From NCBI RefSeq assembly GCF_023952475.1, contig NZ_JALHRX010000013.1, positions 1 through 64,000 on the forward strand: 64,000 nucleotides of DNA, in the 5' to 3' direction. The position numbers and the translations under genes were made by a program. A model generated the notes under the pieces. The model worked only from the letters and a program-made list of their open reading frames with translations. It did no database searches and was not told where the DNA came from. Positions 1 through 12,412 of this stretch are shown in pieces; positions within the stretch are counted from its first letter, which is position 1, and the number at the start of each line of letters is the position of its first letter. This DNA is from Cupriavidus sp. WGlv3 (GTDB lineage: Bacteria > Pseudomonadota > Gammaproteobacteria > Burkholderiales > Burkholderiaceae).

Positions 1-600
<600 letters not shown>

Positions 601-1015
601 GACGGTGGATGGCGCGAGATTTCGCTGCGGACTCGGGGAAACCGGCATTTTACCTGAACGCGATCGGGCCTTTGCCGAATCCGGACCGTGGCGGACCATG
701 ATGCGCTCCGCAAGGCACAAACCCGCCTGCCAGCCAGTGCCAAGGGCGCCCGACTGCCCCCACTCCCCACCAAAGAAGGGGCGCCAGCGTTTTCCGCGAG
801 ACCCCCAAGTGCGGTAATGTACGCAACGTCTGCTACATCAGACACGCAATCACGCCAGAGCCGGTCTACAAACGGCCAAGACAAGCGGCGGCCGACAAGA
901 GGCTAACAATACGGCCCACTGCAAGCAGCCAAGAACAACAAAGCATGCCGGGGTGCGAGCGGACGCACCACCGGCGCCGCGCATTATTTTGTCGCGAATG
1001 CAAGGGGTAAGTCAG
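601..1015. other. Divergent intergenic region, pgk / LuxR-type regulator
   Basis: This 415-base spacer must carry the pgk promoter (minus) and the promoter of the first regulator (plus). I saw no well-spaced -35/-10 pair, terminator hairpin or operator palindrome that I would defend. Short open frames here have no recognisable similarity. Confidence 0.5.
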
Positions 1016-2119
1016 ATGAACGAAGCCGACATGCACGGAGCCATCCGCGGCTTGTACGAGGGCATTCTGGATCCCGGGGCCTGGCAGGAGAGCCTGCGCG
1101 CCCTGACCGGGCTGGCGGGAGCGGCACATGGCTCGATGATGGTCTGGGATACGGTGCGCGACCAGATCAGCGTCAACGAGATCATCAACCCGGTGGTCGA
1201 GCTGTTCACCGAATACGAGTCGGATTACCAGGCGATCGACCCGGCCAAGCAGTTCGCACCGCGCATGCAACCGGGCGACTGGTATATCGATGCGCGCGAG
1301 CTGGGCGAAGGCACCATGGCGCGCCACCCGTTCTACCGCGATTTCTTCCACCGCTATGGCCTGCGCTCCTACGTGGCCTGCCTGGTCGAGCGCCAGCCCC
1401 ATTACGAAGTCTATTTCTCGATGCAGCGCGCGCGCCGGCAGCCGCTGTTCTCGAGCGTCGACACCGGCGGCCTGGACTGGGTCATTCCGCATATGCGCAG
1501 CGCCATGGCGATGCGCGATCGCACGCTCGGGCTGACGGTGCTGGCGCGGCTGTCGACGCAGCTGGTGGAGCGGCTCAATTTCGCCCTGCTGGTGTTTTCG
1601 CCGCAGCGCCACGTGCTGTTGTGCAACCGCGCCGGCGAACGCTGGGCGCGGCGGCTGGACCCGGCCGGCAAGGTTTCGGAGTGGACCTTGTCGCGCTCGT
1701 TCGCCGACATGGTCCAGGCCGCCTGCGACCCCCGCCACGCCGTGGCCGCGCAGGCGGCGCGCGCCACCAGCGGCGACGCCAGCGCGCAGGTCATCGTGCT
1801 GCCGCTGCCGCCGTCGCACGCCTTTGCCGCGCAGTGGCAGGAACCGGCGGCGCTGGTGATCGTGCACGAGCAGGACCGCGCGCCGCTGCTGCTCGGCCCC
1901 GTACTGCGGGATCTCTACGGGCTGACGCCGGCCGAGACCCGGCTCAGCGTGCAGCTGGCGCACGGCCAGGGCCTGCCCGAAGCCAGCCAGCAGCTCGGCA
2001 TCCGCCACGAAACCGCGCGCACGCAACTCAAGGCGGTATTCCACAAGACCGGCTGCAACAGCCAGGCCCAGCTCACGCACCTGCTCTCGCGCCTGGGCGC
2101 GGCGCTGGATCAGGGCTGA
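1016..2119 (+). CDS. LuxR-type helix-turn-helix transcriptional regulator (paralogue 1)
   Basis: A 367-residue cytosolic regulator. The C-terminal ~65 residues, from about 301 (LRDLYGLTPAETRL through KAVFHKTGCNSQAQLTHLL), form a LuxR/FixJ-type HTH. The N-terminal ~290 residues have no receiver domain and probably form a ligand-sensing (PAS/GAF-like) module. The ATG at 1016 follows an AAGGGG ribosome site 8 bases upstream. An in-frame GTG at 953 is less likely, because the paralogue at 2220 aligns from this Met. Paralogue 2 starts 100 bases downstream in the same direction. Effector and targets cannot be told from sequence. Confidence 0.85.
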   Translation: MNEADMHGAIRGLYEGILDPGAWQESLRALTGLAGAAHGSMMVWDTVRDQISVNEIINPVVELFTEYESDYQAIDPAKQFAPRMQPGDWYIDARELGEGTMARHPFYRDFFHRYGLRSYVACLVERQPHYEVYFSMQRARRQPLFSSVDTGGLDWVIPHMRSAMAMRDRTLGLTVLARLSTQLVERLNFALLVFSPQRHVLLCNRAGERWARRLDPAGKVSEWTLSRSFADMVQAACDPRHAVAAQAARATSGDASAQVIVLPLPPSHAFAAQWQEPAALVIVHEQDRAPLLLGPVLRDLYGLTPAETRLSVQLAHGQGLPEASQQLGIRHETARTQLKAVFHKTGCNSQAQLTHLLSRLGAALDQG

Positions 2120-2219
2120 ACCCGCCAGCCTCTGCAACGCGCCGGCGCCGCGCCGGCGGCCCGCGCGCTGCCACGCGAGTAAAGTGCTAAAAATAAAAGA
2201 AGTAAGAAGAAGGGAAGCC

Positions 2220-3356
2220 ATGAGCGACACACAGATGCACGACACCATTCGCGCGCTGTACGAGGGAATTTTCGACGCCGATGCCTGGCAGCGCAGCCTG
2301 AGCGCGCTGTGCCAGGCCAGCGGCAGCAGCCACGCGCACCTGCTCGTGCTCGACACCGTGCACGAGCGCGTGCTGGTGCACCAGGAAGTCAACCCGATGC
2401 CCGAGGCCGTGGCCGCGTACCGCGAACAGTTCGCCGCGATCGACCCGGCGCTGCCGTTCGCGCGGCGCATGGCGGTGGGCAGCTGGTATATCGATTCGCG
2501 CGAACTGGGGCCGCAGGTCATGCGGCAGTCGCCCTTCTACGGCGAGTTCCTGCGGCCGATCGAACAGTCGTCGGTGATGGCCTGCCTGATCGAGCGCCAG
2601 CCGCACTACGACGTGTTCCTGTCGCTGCAGCGCCCGCATGGCCACGATCATTACTCGCCCGAGGATGCGCGCGCGCTCGACTGGGCCATCCCGCACGTGC
2701 GCCAGGCCATGGCGCTGCGCGAGCGCACCCACCAGGTGTCGGCGCTGGCGCATGCGTCGTCGCAGCTGATGGAGCGGCTGCCGTTCGGCGTGATCGTGTT
2801 CCGCGACGATGGCAAGCCGCTCATGGCCAACAGCATCGGCGAAACCTGGGTGCGCCGGCTGCTGCCGGCGGTGTCGATCGAGACCAGCGTCGCGGCGCCG
2901 CTGGCCGCGCGCGAGGATGGCGGCTGGACCCTGTCGCGCCCGTTCGCGGACGCGCTGCGCGCGGTGAGCAACCCGGCCAGCGCGCAGCCGGCGCAGGCGC
3001 TGCGCGCCATCGACAGCGCCGGCCGGCAAGCGCAGGTGATCCTGCTGCCGCTGCCCCCGGCGCATCACCTGGCGCTGGACTGGCAGCGCCCCAGCGTGCT
3101 GGTGGCGATCCACGAACCGGGCGCCGCGCCGATGACGCTGCCGACCGTGTTGCGCGACCTCTACGGCCTGACGCCGGCGGAGATCCGGCTGGCGCTGCAA
3201 TTGTCATCGGGCATCGGCCTGCCCGAGGCCTGCGAGCTGATCGGCATCCGGCGCGAGACTGGTCGCACCCAGCTCAAGGCGATCTTCACCAAGACCGGCA
3301 CCGGCACGCAGGCGCAGCTGGCGCACCTGCTGACGCGGCTGGGCGTGCGCGCCTAG
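2220..3356 (+). CDS. LuxR-type helix-turn-helix transcriptional regulator (paralogue 2)
   Basis: A 378-residue protein clearly homologous along its length to the preceding gene. Shared blocks are MHDTIRALYEGIFD at the N-terminus, GSWYIDSREL, CLIERQPHYDVF, WTLSRPFAD and the C-terminal HTH (LRDLYGLTPAEIRL, GIRRETGRTQLKAIFTKTG). No phosphoacceptor receiver domain is present. The ATG at 2220 follows AGAAGGGAAG in an unusually A-rich leader (2180-2215). This makes it a tandem duplication, diverged but intact in both copies. It converges on the Bug-family gene at 3404, 47 bases away. Confidence 0.85.
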   Translation: MSDTQMHDTIRALYEGIFDADAWQRSLSALCQASGSSHAHLLVLDTVHERVLVHQEVNPMPEAVAAYREQFAAIDPALPFARRMAVGSWYIDSRELGPQVMRQSPFYGEFLRPIEQSSVMACLIERQPHYDVFLSLQRPHGHDHYSPEDARALDWAIPHVRQAMALRERTHQVSALAHASSQLMERLPFGVIVFRDDGKPLMANSIGETWVRRLLPAVSIETSVAAPLAAREDGGWTLSRPFADALRAVSNPASAQPAQALRAIDSAGRQAQVILLPLPPAHHLALDWQRPSVLVAIHEPGAAPMTLPTVLRDLYGLTPAEIRLALQLSSGIGLPEACELIGIRRETGRTQLKAIFTKTGTGTQAQLAHLLTRLGVRA

Positions 3357-3403
3357 CGGCGCCGGCAGGCTCCGGCCGCGCTTGCAACGGATCCGTCGAC
3401 GGC

Positions 3404-4420
3404 TCAGTCGATCGAAGCGCCCACGGTCTTGACCACGCCCGCCCACTTCTGGCGGTCGGCCTTCACCGTGGCCTTGAACTGGTCCACCGTCTCGACCCGC
3501 GGCGTGTTGCCGGCATCGATCAGCTTCTGGCGGATCGCCGGCGTTTCCAGCGCCACCTTGACCGCGTCATTGACCTTGCGCGCGATCTTCGGGTCCAGCC
3601 CCCTGGGCCCGAACAGGCCGAACCAGATGGTGCTGTTGAAGCCGGGCAGGCCGCTTTCCGCAATGGTCGGCACATCGGCGATCACCTGCACGCGCTGTTT
3701 GGTGGTCACGCCCAGCAGGCGCACCTTGCCGGCGCGGAACTGCGGCAGCACGCTCTGCACCTGGTTGAAGATGCAGCAGACCTCGCCCTTTACCACTGCC
3801 TGCAGCGCATCGGGGCCGCCCTTGTAGGGCACGTGCACCATGTCCAGCCCGGCGCGCGCATTGAACTCGGCAAACGCCAGGTGCGTGCCGGTGCCGTTGC
3901 CGGTGGAGGCAAAGTTGTACTTGCCGGGATTGGCCTTGACCTTCTCGATGAACTCCCTGACCGACTTGACGTCGAGCACCGCCGGGTTGACGGTCAGCAC
4001 GTTGGAGACCTCGACCAGCGGCGCGATCGGGGTGAAATCGGCGTCGGCATCGAACGGCAGGGTCTTGTACAGCGCCGGGTTGATGCCGTGCGTGGCGGCG
4101 GTGCCGAGCAGCAGCGTGTAGCCGTCCGGTTTGGCATGCGCCACCACCTCGGAGGCAACGTTGCCGCCGGCGCCCGGCCGGTAGTCATAGACGATGGTGG
4201 TCTTCAGCGACTTCTGCAGCGATTCCTGCAGCGTGCGGCCGACGATGTCGACGCCCGAGCCCGCGGTAAAGCCCATCAGGATCGTCACCGGTTGCGTCGG
4301 CCATTCGCCCTGCGCATGGGCGGGCAAGCTGGCCGTGCCGGCCACGGCGGCGCACAGCGCGGCAACGCGGAAGGCGGAACGGAAGGACAAGCGCGGAAGC
4401 AGGCGGGACGAGTTGGGCAT
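3404..4420 (-). CDS. Bug-family periplasmic substrate-binding protein (orphan TTT-type receptor)
   Basis: A 338-residue secreted solute receptor of the tripartite tricarboxylate transporter family. It opens with a Sec signal peptide (hydrophobic VAALCAAVAGTASLPAHAQG, cleavage likely after AHA). The mature protein begins EWPTQPVTILMGFTAGSGVD, with the conserved RPGAGGN and KPDGYTLLLG blocks and HVPYKGG typical of Bug proteins. No TctA/TctB membrane genes lie nearby. Orphan Bug receptors are common in Burkholderiales and often bind organic acids. The ligand here is unknown. The start is the ATG at 4420. Confidence 0.9.
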   Translation of the reverse strand: MPNSSRLLPRLSFRSAFRVAALCAAVAGTASLPAHAQGEWPTQPVTILMGFTAGSGVDIVGRTLQESLQKSLKTTIVYDYRPGAGGNVASEVVAHAKPDGYTLLLGTAATHGINPALYKTLPFDADADFTPIAPLVEVSNVLTVNPAVLDVKSVREFIEKVKANPGKYNFASTGNGTGTHLAFAEFNARAGLDMVHVPYKGGPDALQAVVKGEVCCIFNQVQSVLPQFRAGKVRLLGVTTKQRVQVIADVPTIAESGLPGFNSTIWFGLFGPRGLDPKIARKVNDAVKVALETPAIRQKLIDAGNTPRVETVDQFKATVKADRQKWAGVVKTVGASID

Positions 4421-4617
4421 GGGGGCACCGTCGGTGAATGTCACAGGAAGCGGCCCGGCGCGGCGGGGACTTCGCGGCGGACCTGAGCGATGGCCGGGAT
4501 CTGAGCCCCGGGCCAGCGCAACAAGATAGCAAGGTTCCTGCCAAAACCAAACGACTGAGTTTGCCTGAAGGTATGCCGTGCGGGCATATGGCAACCCGCC
4601 TCGGCGCGGCTTGCGCT

Positions 4618-7656
<3,039 letters not shown>

Positions 7657-7751
7657 GGCTTGCAGGAAGGTCGACTGGCGGACGCCGCCGCCAATGCAGC
7701 GACGATGCCGTGAAAAAGCGCATTCTAGACCGCCGCGGCGCCCGCGCCGCG

Positions 7752-7780
7752 TTGTGACCCATGCCCCCCGGGCTTACAAT
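7752..7780 (+). promoter_or_regulatory. Sigma-70-type promoter of ilvE
   Basis: TTGTGA (7752-7757) and TACAAT (7775-7780) are separated by exactly 17 bases. Transcription would begin near 7787, leaving a short leader with AGGGAGA upstream of the ilvE ATG at 7819. Confidence 0.65.
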
Positions 7781-7818
7781 ATCGTTTTTGCTATTTCCAC
7801 GGCGCAGGGAGAACAGAC

Positions 7819-8739
7819 ATGTCGATGGCGGATCGCGACGGCAAGATTTGGATGGACGGCAAGCTGATCGAGTGGCGCGACGCCAAGATCCACGTGCTGA
7901 CGCATACGCTGCACTACGGCATGGGCGTGTTCGAGGGCGTGCGCGCCTACAAGACCCCCGCAGGCACCGCCATCTTCCGCCTGAAAGAGCACACCCGCCG
8001 CCTGTTCAATTCCGCCAAGATCTTCCAGATGGCGATGCCGTTCGACGAGGCCACGCTGGAAGCCGCCACGCGCGAAGTGGTGCGCGCCAACCACCTGGAA
8101 TCCTGCTACATCCGCCCGATCGTGTGGATCGGTTCGGAAAAGCTGGGCGTCTCGGCCAAGGGCAACACCATCCACGTCGCCATCGCGGCGTGGCCGTGGG
8201 GCGCCTACCTGGGCGAGGAAGGCATGGAGCGAGGCATCCGCGTGAAGACCTCGTCGTTCACCCGCCACCACGTCAACGTGTCGCTGGTGCGCGCCAAGGC
8301 CAGCGGCTACTACATCAACTCGATCCTGGCCAACCAGGAGGCGACCGGCCTGGGCTACGACGAAGCGCTGCTGCTCGACACCGACGGCTACGTCAGCGAA
8401 GGTTCGGGCGAGAATGTCTTCATCGTGCGCAACGGCGTGATCTACACCCCGGACCTGGCCTCGTGCCTGGACGGCATCACCCGCGACGCCACCCTGACCA
8501 TCGCGCGCGACCTGGGCATCGAAGTGCGCGAGAAGCGCATCACCCGCGACGAGATGTACTGCGCCGACGAAGCCTTCTTCACCGGCACCGCCGCCGAGGT
8601 CACGCCGATCCGCGAGCTGGACGACCGCATCATCGGCGAAGGCCGCCGCGGCCCGGTGACCAAGCAGATCCAGGACGCCTTCTTTGCCGCCGTCGGCGGC
8701 ACCGACGAAAAGTACAAGAAGTGGCTGACGCTGGTCTGA
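7819..8739 (+). CDS. ilvE: Branched-chain amino acid aminotransferase
   Basis: A 306-residue PLP enzyme (fold type IV) catalysing the last step of Leu, Ile and Val synthesis from 2-oxo acids and glutamate. The PLP lysine is K160 in VRAKASGYY. LHYGMGVFEGVRAY near residues 31-44 and EGSGENVFIV near 195 are family hallmarks, and the length matches E. coli IlvE. The ATG at 7819 follows AGGGAGA. An internal ATG two codons later is an alternative. It is the first gene of a same-strand run leading to the zinc-finger gene and waaF. Confidence 0.96.
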   Translation: MSMADRDGKIWMDGKLIEWRDAKIHVLTHTLHYGMGVFEGVRAYKTPAGTAIFRLKEHTRRLFNSAKIFQMAMPFDEATLEAATREVVRANHLESCYIRPIVWIGSEKLGVSAKGNTIHVAIAAWPWGAYLGEEGMERGIRVKTSSFTRHHVNVSLVRAKASGYYINSILANQEATGLGYDEALLLDTDGYVSEGSGENVFIVRNGVIYTPDLASCLDGITRDATLTIARDLGIEVREKRITRDEMYCADEAFFTGTAAEVTPIRELDDRIIGEGRRGPVTKQIQDAFFAAVGGTDEKYKKWLTLV

Positions 8740-8756
8740 GCACCGGCCGGCAGTCC

Positions 8757-8800
8757 GCGTGCCAGTCGCCCGCCCGTGCGGGCGCGGCACGCGCCTTGTT
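8757..8800 (+). terminator. Probable terminator after ilvE
   Basis: Nested inverted repeat: GCGTGCC pairs with GGCACGC and CGCCCG with CGGGCG. It is followed by CCTTGTTTT. The T-run is interrupted, so termination may be partial. Confidence 0.45.
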
Positions 8801-8834
8801 TTGACGAACAATACGTTTTATTCCCTGCAACACC

Positions 8835-9029
8835 ATGACGCAAACCGCGACCATCATCGAAATCGGCGCCGAAGACATTCCGCTGCACTGCCCGACCGCC
8901 AACACCCCGGCCTGGAACTACCATCCGCGCGTGTTTCTCGACGTGGCCGACACCGGCGAAGCCAAGTGCCCGTACTGCGGCACCGTGTACAAGCTCAAGC
9001 CGGGCACCGTGCTGAAGGGCCACCACTGA
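8835..9029 (+). CDS. Small zinc-finger (zf-CHCC type) protein
   Basis: A 64-residue protein with LHCP, a single His in NYHPRV and KCPYCGTVYKL. This gives a Cys-His-Cys-Cys set like that of the zf-CHCC family (related to the NDUFS6 subunit of complex I). The bacterial members are short and of unsettled function. The gene sits between ilvE and waaF, an arrangement I recall from Ralstonia-type genomes. The ATG at 8835 gives the full conserved length. Confidence 0.85.
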   Translation: MTQTATIIEIGAEDIPLHCPTANTPAWNYHPRVFLDVADTGEAKCPYCGTVYKLKPGTVLKGHH

Positions 9030-9147
9030 CCCGAGCCGCCGGCCATCGCACCTCCCTGACGCTCCGGGCCGCCCACTGGCGCCCCGGAGCGTTGGCGTTG
9101 CCGGCGCCCGCGCCGCTGCGCCCGTGCCGGCTCCTTGCGCCCCTTCC

Positions 9148-10170
9148 ATGAAGAAAGCCCTCGTCATCGCCCCCAACTGGATCGGCGACGCCCTGATGGC
9201 GCAGCCGCTGTTCGCGCTGCTCAAGGCGCGCCATCCGCGCCTGGTCATCGATGCCCTCGCGCCCAAGTGGGTCGCGCCGGTGCTCGCGCGCATGCCGGAA
9301 ATCGGCCGCGTGTTCCCGTCGGACCTTGCGCACGGCAAGCTGCAGCTGTCGGCGCGGCTGATGTTCGCGCAGCAGCTGAAGAACGAAGGCTATGACCTCG
9401 CCTACGTGCTGCCGAACTCGCTCAAGTCGGCGCTGATCCCGTGGCTGGCCGGCATTCCGCTGCGCATCGGCTACCGCGGCGAAGCGCGCTTCGGCATGCT
9501 CAACGTGCGCCACGCCAATCCGCCGCGCGACCACCGCCCGCCGATGGTGGAGCACTACGCCCGCCTGGCGCTCAAGCCCGGTGCGCGCCTGCCCGACAAT
9601 CTGTCCGAGCCGCGCCTGCGCGCGGACCCGGCGCGCGTGGCCGCCACCGCCGAGCGCTTCGGCCTGGCGCCGCACACGCGCGTGATCGCGTTCTGCCCGG
9701 GCGCCGAGTTCGGCCCGGCCAAGCGCTGGCCCGCGGCGCATTTCGCCAGGCTGGCGCAGATGCTGCGGCGCTCGTATCCGTACGCACAGATGATCACGCT
9801 GGGCTCGGCCAAGGACGCCGAGATCGCCGCCGAGATCGTCAGCGAGGCCCCGTTCGTGCGCAACCTGTGCGGCCAGACCTCGCTCGACGACGCGGTCGAC
9901 CTGCTGGCGCTGTCCGAAGCCGCGGTCTGCAACGATTCGGGCCTGATGCATGTGACCGCGGCGCTGGGCCGGCCCCAGGTGGCGGTGTACGGCTCGAGCG
10001 ATCCGCGCCACACGCCGCCGCTGTCACAGGCAGCGAGTATCATGTGGCTGCAGCTGGAGTGCAGTCCGTGCTTCAAGCGCGAGTGTCCGCTGGGCCACCT
10101 GCGCTGCCTGAAAGAGATCGAACCGGAAATGGTGTTCGTCGAGCTGCGCAAGCTGCTGCACCGGCCCTGA
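9148..10170 (+). CDS. waaF: ADP-heptose--LPS heptosyltransferase II
   Basis: A 340-residue GT9-family glycosyltransferase that adds the second L-glycero-D-manno-heptose to the LPS inner core at the cytoplasmic face. The N-terminal APNWIGDALMAQPL loop, CPGAEFGPAKRWPAAHFA (donor binding) near residue 188 and CNDSGLMHVTAALGRPQ near 263 are characteristic. The start chosen is MKKALVIAPNW at 9148. An upstream in-frame ATG at 9124 would add a non-conserved MPAPCAPS. Its substrate supply includes gmhB at 50141 in this window. Confidence 0.95.
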   Translation: MKKALVIAPNWIGDALMAQPLFALLKARHPRLVIDALAPKWVAPVLARMPEIGRVFPSDLAHGKLQLSARLMFAQQLKNEGYDLAYVLPNSLKSALIPWLAGIPLRIGYRGEARFGMLNVRHANPPRDHRPPMVEHYARLALKPGARLPDNLSEPRLRADPARVAATAERFGLAPHTRVIAFCPGAEFGPAKRWPAAHFARLAQMLRRSYPYAQMITLGSAKDAEIAAEIVSEAPFVRNLCGQTSLDDAVDLLALSEAAVCNDSGLMHVTAALGRPQVAVYGSSDPRHTPPLSQAASIMWLQLECSPCFKRECPLGHLRCLKEIEPEMVFVELRKLLHRP

Positions 10171-10201
10171 CCTCCCCGCCCTAGCCACGTCCATTGCCAA
10201 C

Positions 10202-10642
10202 ATGCCTCGCTTTGCCCGCCTGTTCGATTCCGCCGAAGACATCGTCGACGCTTTCCGCGAAGCGCTGAAGCTGCGCGACGCCGAAGGCGCGCTGCGCCTG
10301 TGGCTGGACGAAGACTCGATCACCTGCGTGCTGCCCGACGGCCAGCGCCTGATCGGCCACGAGCAGCTGCGCCAAGCATTCTCGCAGCTGCTGGAAGAGC
10401 AGCCGGTGCTGGTCGACGCCATCGAGACCAGCAGCCATGCGTCGATGGCCGTGTCGATCTTCGACGTGACCGAGGCGCTGCGCTTCGGCAGCGACCGCGT
10501 CGAGGCCGACCTGTACGTGCACACCACCTACGTGCTGATGCAGAACCACGAAGGCTGGCGCCTGGCCCACATCCATTGCAGCCCGGCCAACGCGGTGCAG
10601 GTTGCCGCGGTGGCCGCCACGCCGGGCCAGGCGCTGCACTGA
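10202..10642 (+). CDS. NTF2-like / SnoaL-type small protein
   Basis: A 146-residue cytosolic protein. The pattern of an N-terminal helix with DIVDAFREALKLRDAEGAL, then RLIGHEQLRQAFSQLL and a C-terminal strand with WRLAHIHCSP, matches the NTF2-like (SnoaL/DUF4440) cone fold. This fold serves as a binding pocket, sometimes an enzyme. It lies 31 bases after waaF and 41 before the hydrolase gene, probably in the same transcript. No catalytic role can be assigned. Confidence 0.75.
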   Translation: MPRFARLFDSAEDIVDAFREALKLRDAEGALRLWLDEDSITCVLPDGQRLIGHEQLRQAFSQLLEEQPVLVDAIETSSHASMAVSIFDVTEALRFGSDRVEADLYVHTTYVLMQNHEGWRLAHIHCSPANAVQVAAVAATPGQALH

Positions 10643-10683
10643 ACCCCCGGCCGCGCGGCGGCCCCCCGCAACACCAAGCCGGC

Positions 10684-11763
10684 ATGACGCAGCTTCCGCA
10701 CCACCGACTGCCCTACGCGGTCCAGGCAGATCCCGCCAGTGCGCACGGCTATGGCGAGGGCACGCCGATGCCCTGGTGGCTGCGCGGCGGCCACGCCCAG
10801 ACCATCATCCCCGCGCGTTTCACCCGCCGCCCGCCGCGGGTCGGCTTTCGCCGCGAACGCTGGGCCACCCCCGACCAGGACTTCATCGACCTCGACTGGA
10901 CCACTCATGCGGTGCGGCCGGAGACGCCGCTGGTGGTGATGTTCCACGGTTTGGAGGGCGACTCCGGCAGCCATTACGCGCAGGCGCTGATGCATGCGCT
11001 GTCGTTGCGCGGCTGGCAGGGCGTGATCCCGCATTTCCGCGGTTGCTCCGGCGAGCTCAACCTGGCGCCGCGTTTCTACCACTCGGGCGATTCGGCCGAG
11101 ATCCGCTGGGTGCTGGAGCGCGTGCGCCAGCACCACTGCGCCGGCGGGCGCAAGCTGCTGGTGGTGGGAATCTCGCTGGGTGGCAACGCCTTGCTGCGCA
11201 TGCTGGGCGAAGACGGCAGCGGCGCCGGCCACGTGCATGCGGCCGCGGCAATTTCCGCGCCGCTGGACCTGGCCGCCGGCGGCGCCGCGCTGTCGGCCGG
11301 CTTCAACCTGGTCTACACGCGCATGTTCCTGCAGACGCTCAAGCGCAAGTCGCTGGCCAAGCTGGAGCAGTTCCCGGGCCTGTTCGACCGCGACACCATG
11401 CTGGCCAGCCGCGACCTGTACGCCTTCGACAACGTCGTCACCGCGCCGCTGCACGGCTTTGCCGATACCGACGACTACTGGCGCCGCGCCGCCAGCAAAC
11501 CCGTGCTGCGCGACATCGCCGTGCCCACGCTGGTGCTCAACGCGCGCAACGATCCCTTCCTGCCCGCGCAGCACCTGCCCGGCCCGGCCGACGCCAGCCC
11601 GCAGGTCTGGCTGGAACAGCCCGAGCACGGCGGCCATGTCGGCTTCATGACGCCGCCGGCGGACTGGCGCCGCCACCTGCCGCTGCAGGCCGACGGACGC
11701 TTCGGCGGCCATATCGAATGGCTGCCGGCACGGATCCTGCGATTTTTCGACAGCATGATGTAA
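10684..11763 (+). CDS. YheT-family alpha/beta hydrolase
   Basis: A 359-residue alpha/beta-hydrolase. WWLRGGHAQTIIPARF near residue 25 is the YheT-family signature. VMFHGLEGDSGSHYAQ near 85 forms the oxyanion loop, VVGISLGGNALLRMLGE near 160 is the nucleophile elbow (GxSxGG), and the C-terminal PEHGGHVGF supplies the catalytic His. Natural substrates of the family are uncertain (esters or lipids). The ATG at 10684 is preceded closely by the NTF2-like gene. Confidence 0.9.
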   Translation: MTQLPHHRLPYAVQADPASAHGYGEGTPMPWWLRGGHAQTIIPARFTRRPPRVGFRRERWATPDQDFIDLDWTTHAVRPETPLVVMFHGLEGDSGSHYAQALMHALSLRGWQGVIPHFRGCSGELNLAPRFYHSGDSAEIRWVLERVRQHHCAGGRKLLVVGISLGGNALLRMLGEDGSGAGHVHAAAAISAPLDLAAGGAALSAGFNLVYTRMFLQTLKRKSLAKLEQFPGLFDRDTMLASRDLYAFDNVVTAPLHGFADTDDYWRRAASKPVLRDIAVPTLVLNARNDPFLPAQHLPGPADASPQVWLEQPEHGGHVGFMTPPADWRRHLPLQADGRFGGHIEWLPARILRFFDSMM

Positions 11764-11802
11764 GGCGGGCGCCCTTCCCTGCGGCCCGCCGGGGAGACAG
11801 AG

Positions 11803-12393
11803 ATGGACGACATCGTCAGGCAGGCCATGGCACGCTGGCCCAACGTGCCCAATGCCTATGGCTGGCTCACGCTGGACCGCCGCGGGCAGTGGCGGCTGCG
11901 CAATGAGTACGCGCAGCAGCACGGGCTTTCGGGCGACCCGATCCGCCATGAAGCGCTGATCGGCTTTATCGAGCGCAACTACCAGTGCGACGAACGCGGC
12001 TGCTGGTACTTCCAGAACGGGCCGCAGCGGGTGTTCGTGATGCTGGGCTATGCGCCGTGGATCGTGCGGCTGCACCAGGGCGCGCTGCAGACCACCACGG
12101 GGCAGGCCTTCACGCTGCAGGCCTGCTTTGCCGACGAGCACGGCAACGTGGTCCTGGCAGGCACCGTCGCCGGCATGGCGCCGGGCACCGCGCCGGCCTT
12201 GCAGGCGGCGCTGCTGCACGACCACGACCTGGAGCAGTTCAGCGGCGCCAGCACCTGGCATGGCGAAGCCTGCGGCGCGGACCTGGGCGTATTCCGTCAC
12301 GATGGCCGCGACCTGCCGATCGAGCCGATCGCCGAGAGCGAGGTGCCGAAGCGCTTTGGCTTCGTGCGCCAGCCGGCGGCGCCGGCCGGCTGA
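11803..12393 (+). CDS. Conserved-looking DUF2946-unrelated protein of unknown function
   Basis: A 196-residue soluble protein with no signal peptide or membrane segment and no family I can name. Notable segments are NVPNAYGWLTLDRRGQWRLRN near the N-terminus, the pair CDERGCWYFQNGPQRVFV near 67, and a middle beta-rich part. The ATG at 11803 has GGGGAGA upstream. It lies 39 bases after the YheT gene on the same strand and converges on the protease gene at 12413. Codon use resembles its neighbours. Confidence 0.7.
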   Translation: MDDIVRQAMARWPNVPNAYGWLTLDRRGQWRLRNEYAQQHGLSGDPIRHEALIGFIERNYQCDERGCWYFQNGPQRVFVMLGYAPWIVRLHQGALQTTTGQAFTLQACFADEHGNVVLAGTVAGMAPGTAPALQAALLHDHDLEQFSGASTWHGEACGADLGVFRHDGRDLPIEPIAESEVPKRFGFVRQPAAPAG

Positions 12394-12412
12394 GGTGCAC
12401 GAACCCCGAACC

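Noticed and set aside
2309-4486. Long plus-strand frame spanning the second LuxR gene and the Bug gene
   Set aside because: It overlaps two recognisable genes in other frames and encodes low-complexity Ala/Arg/Pro sequence.
8796-8811. Palindrome TTGTT-N6-AACAA after ilvE
   Set aside because: It lies in the terminator tail and is short enough to be chance; no regulator context.
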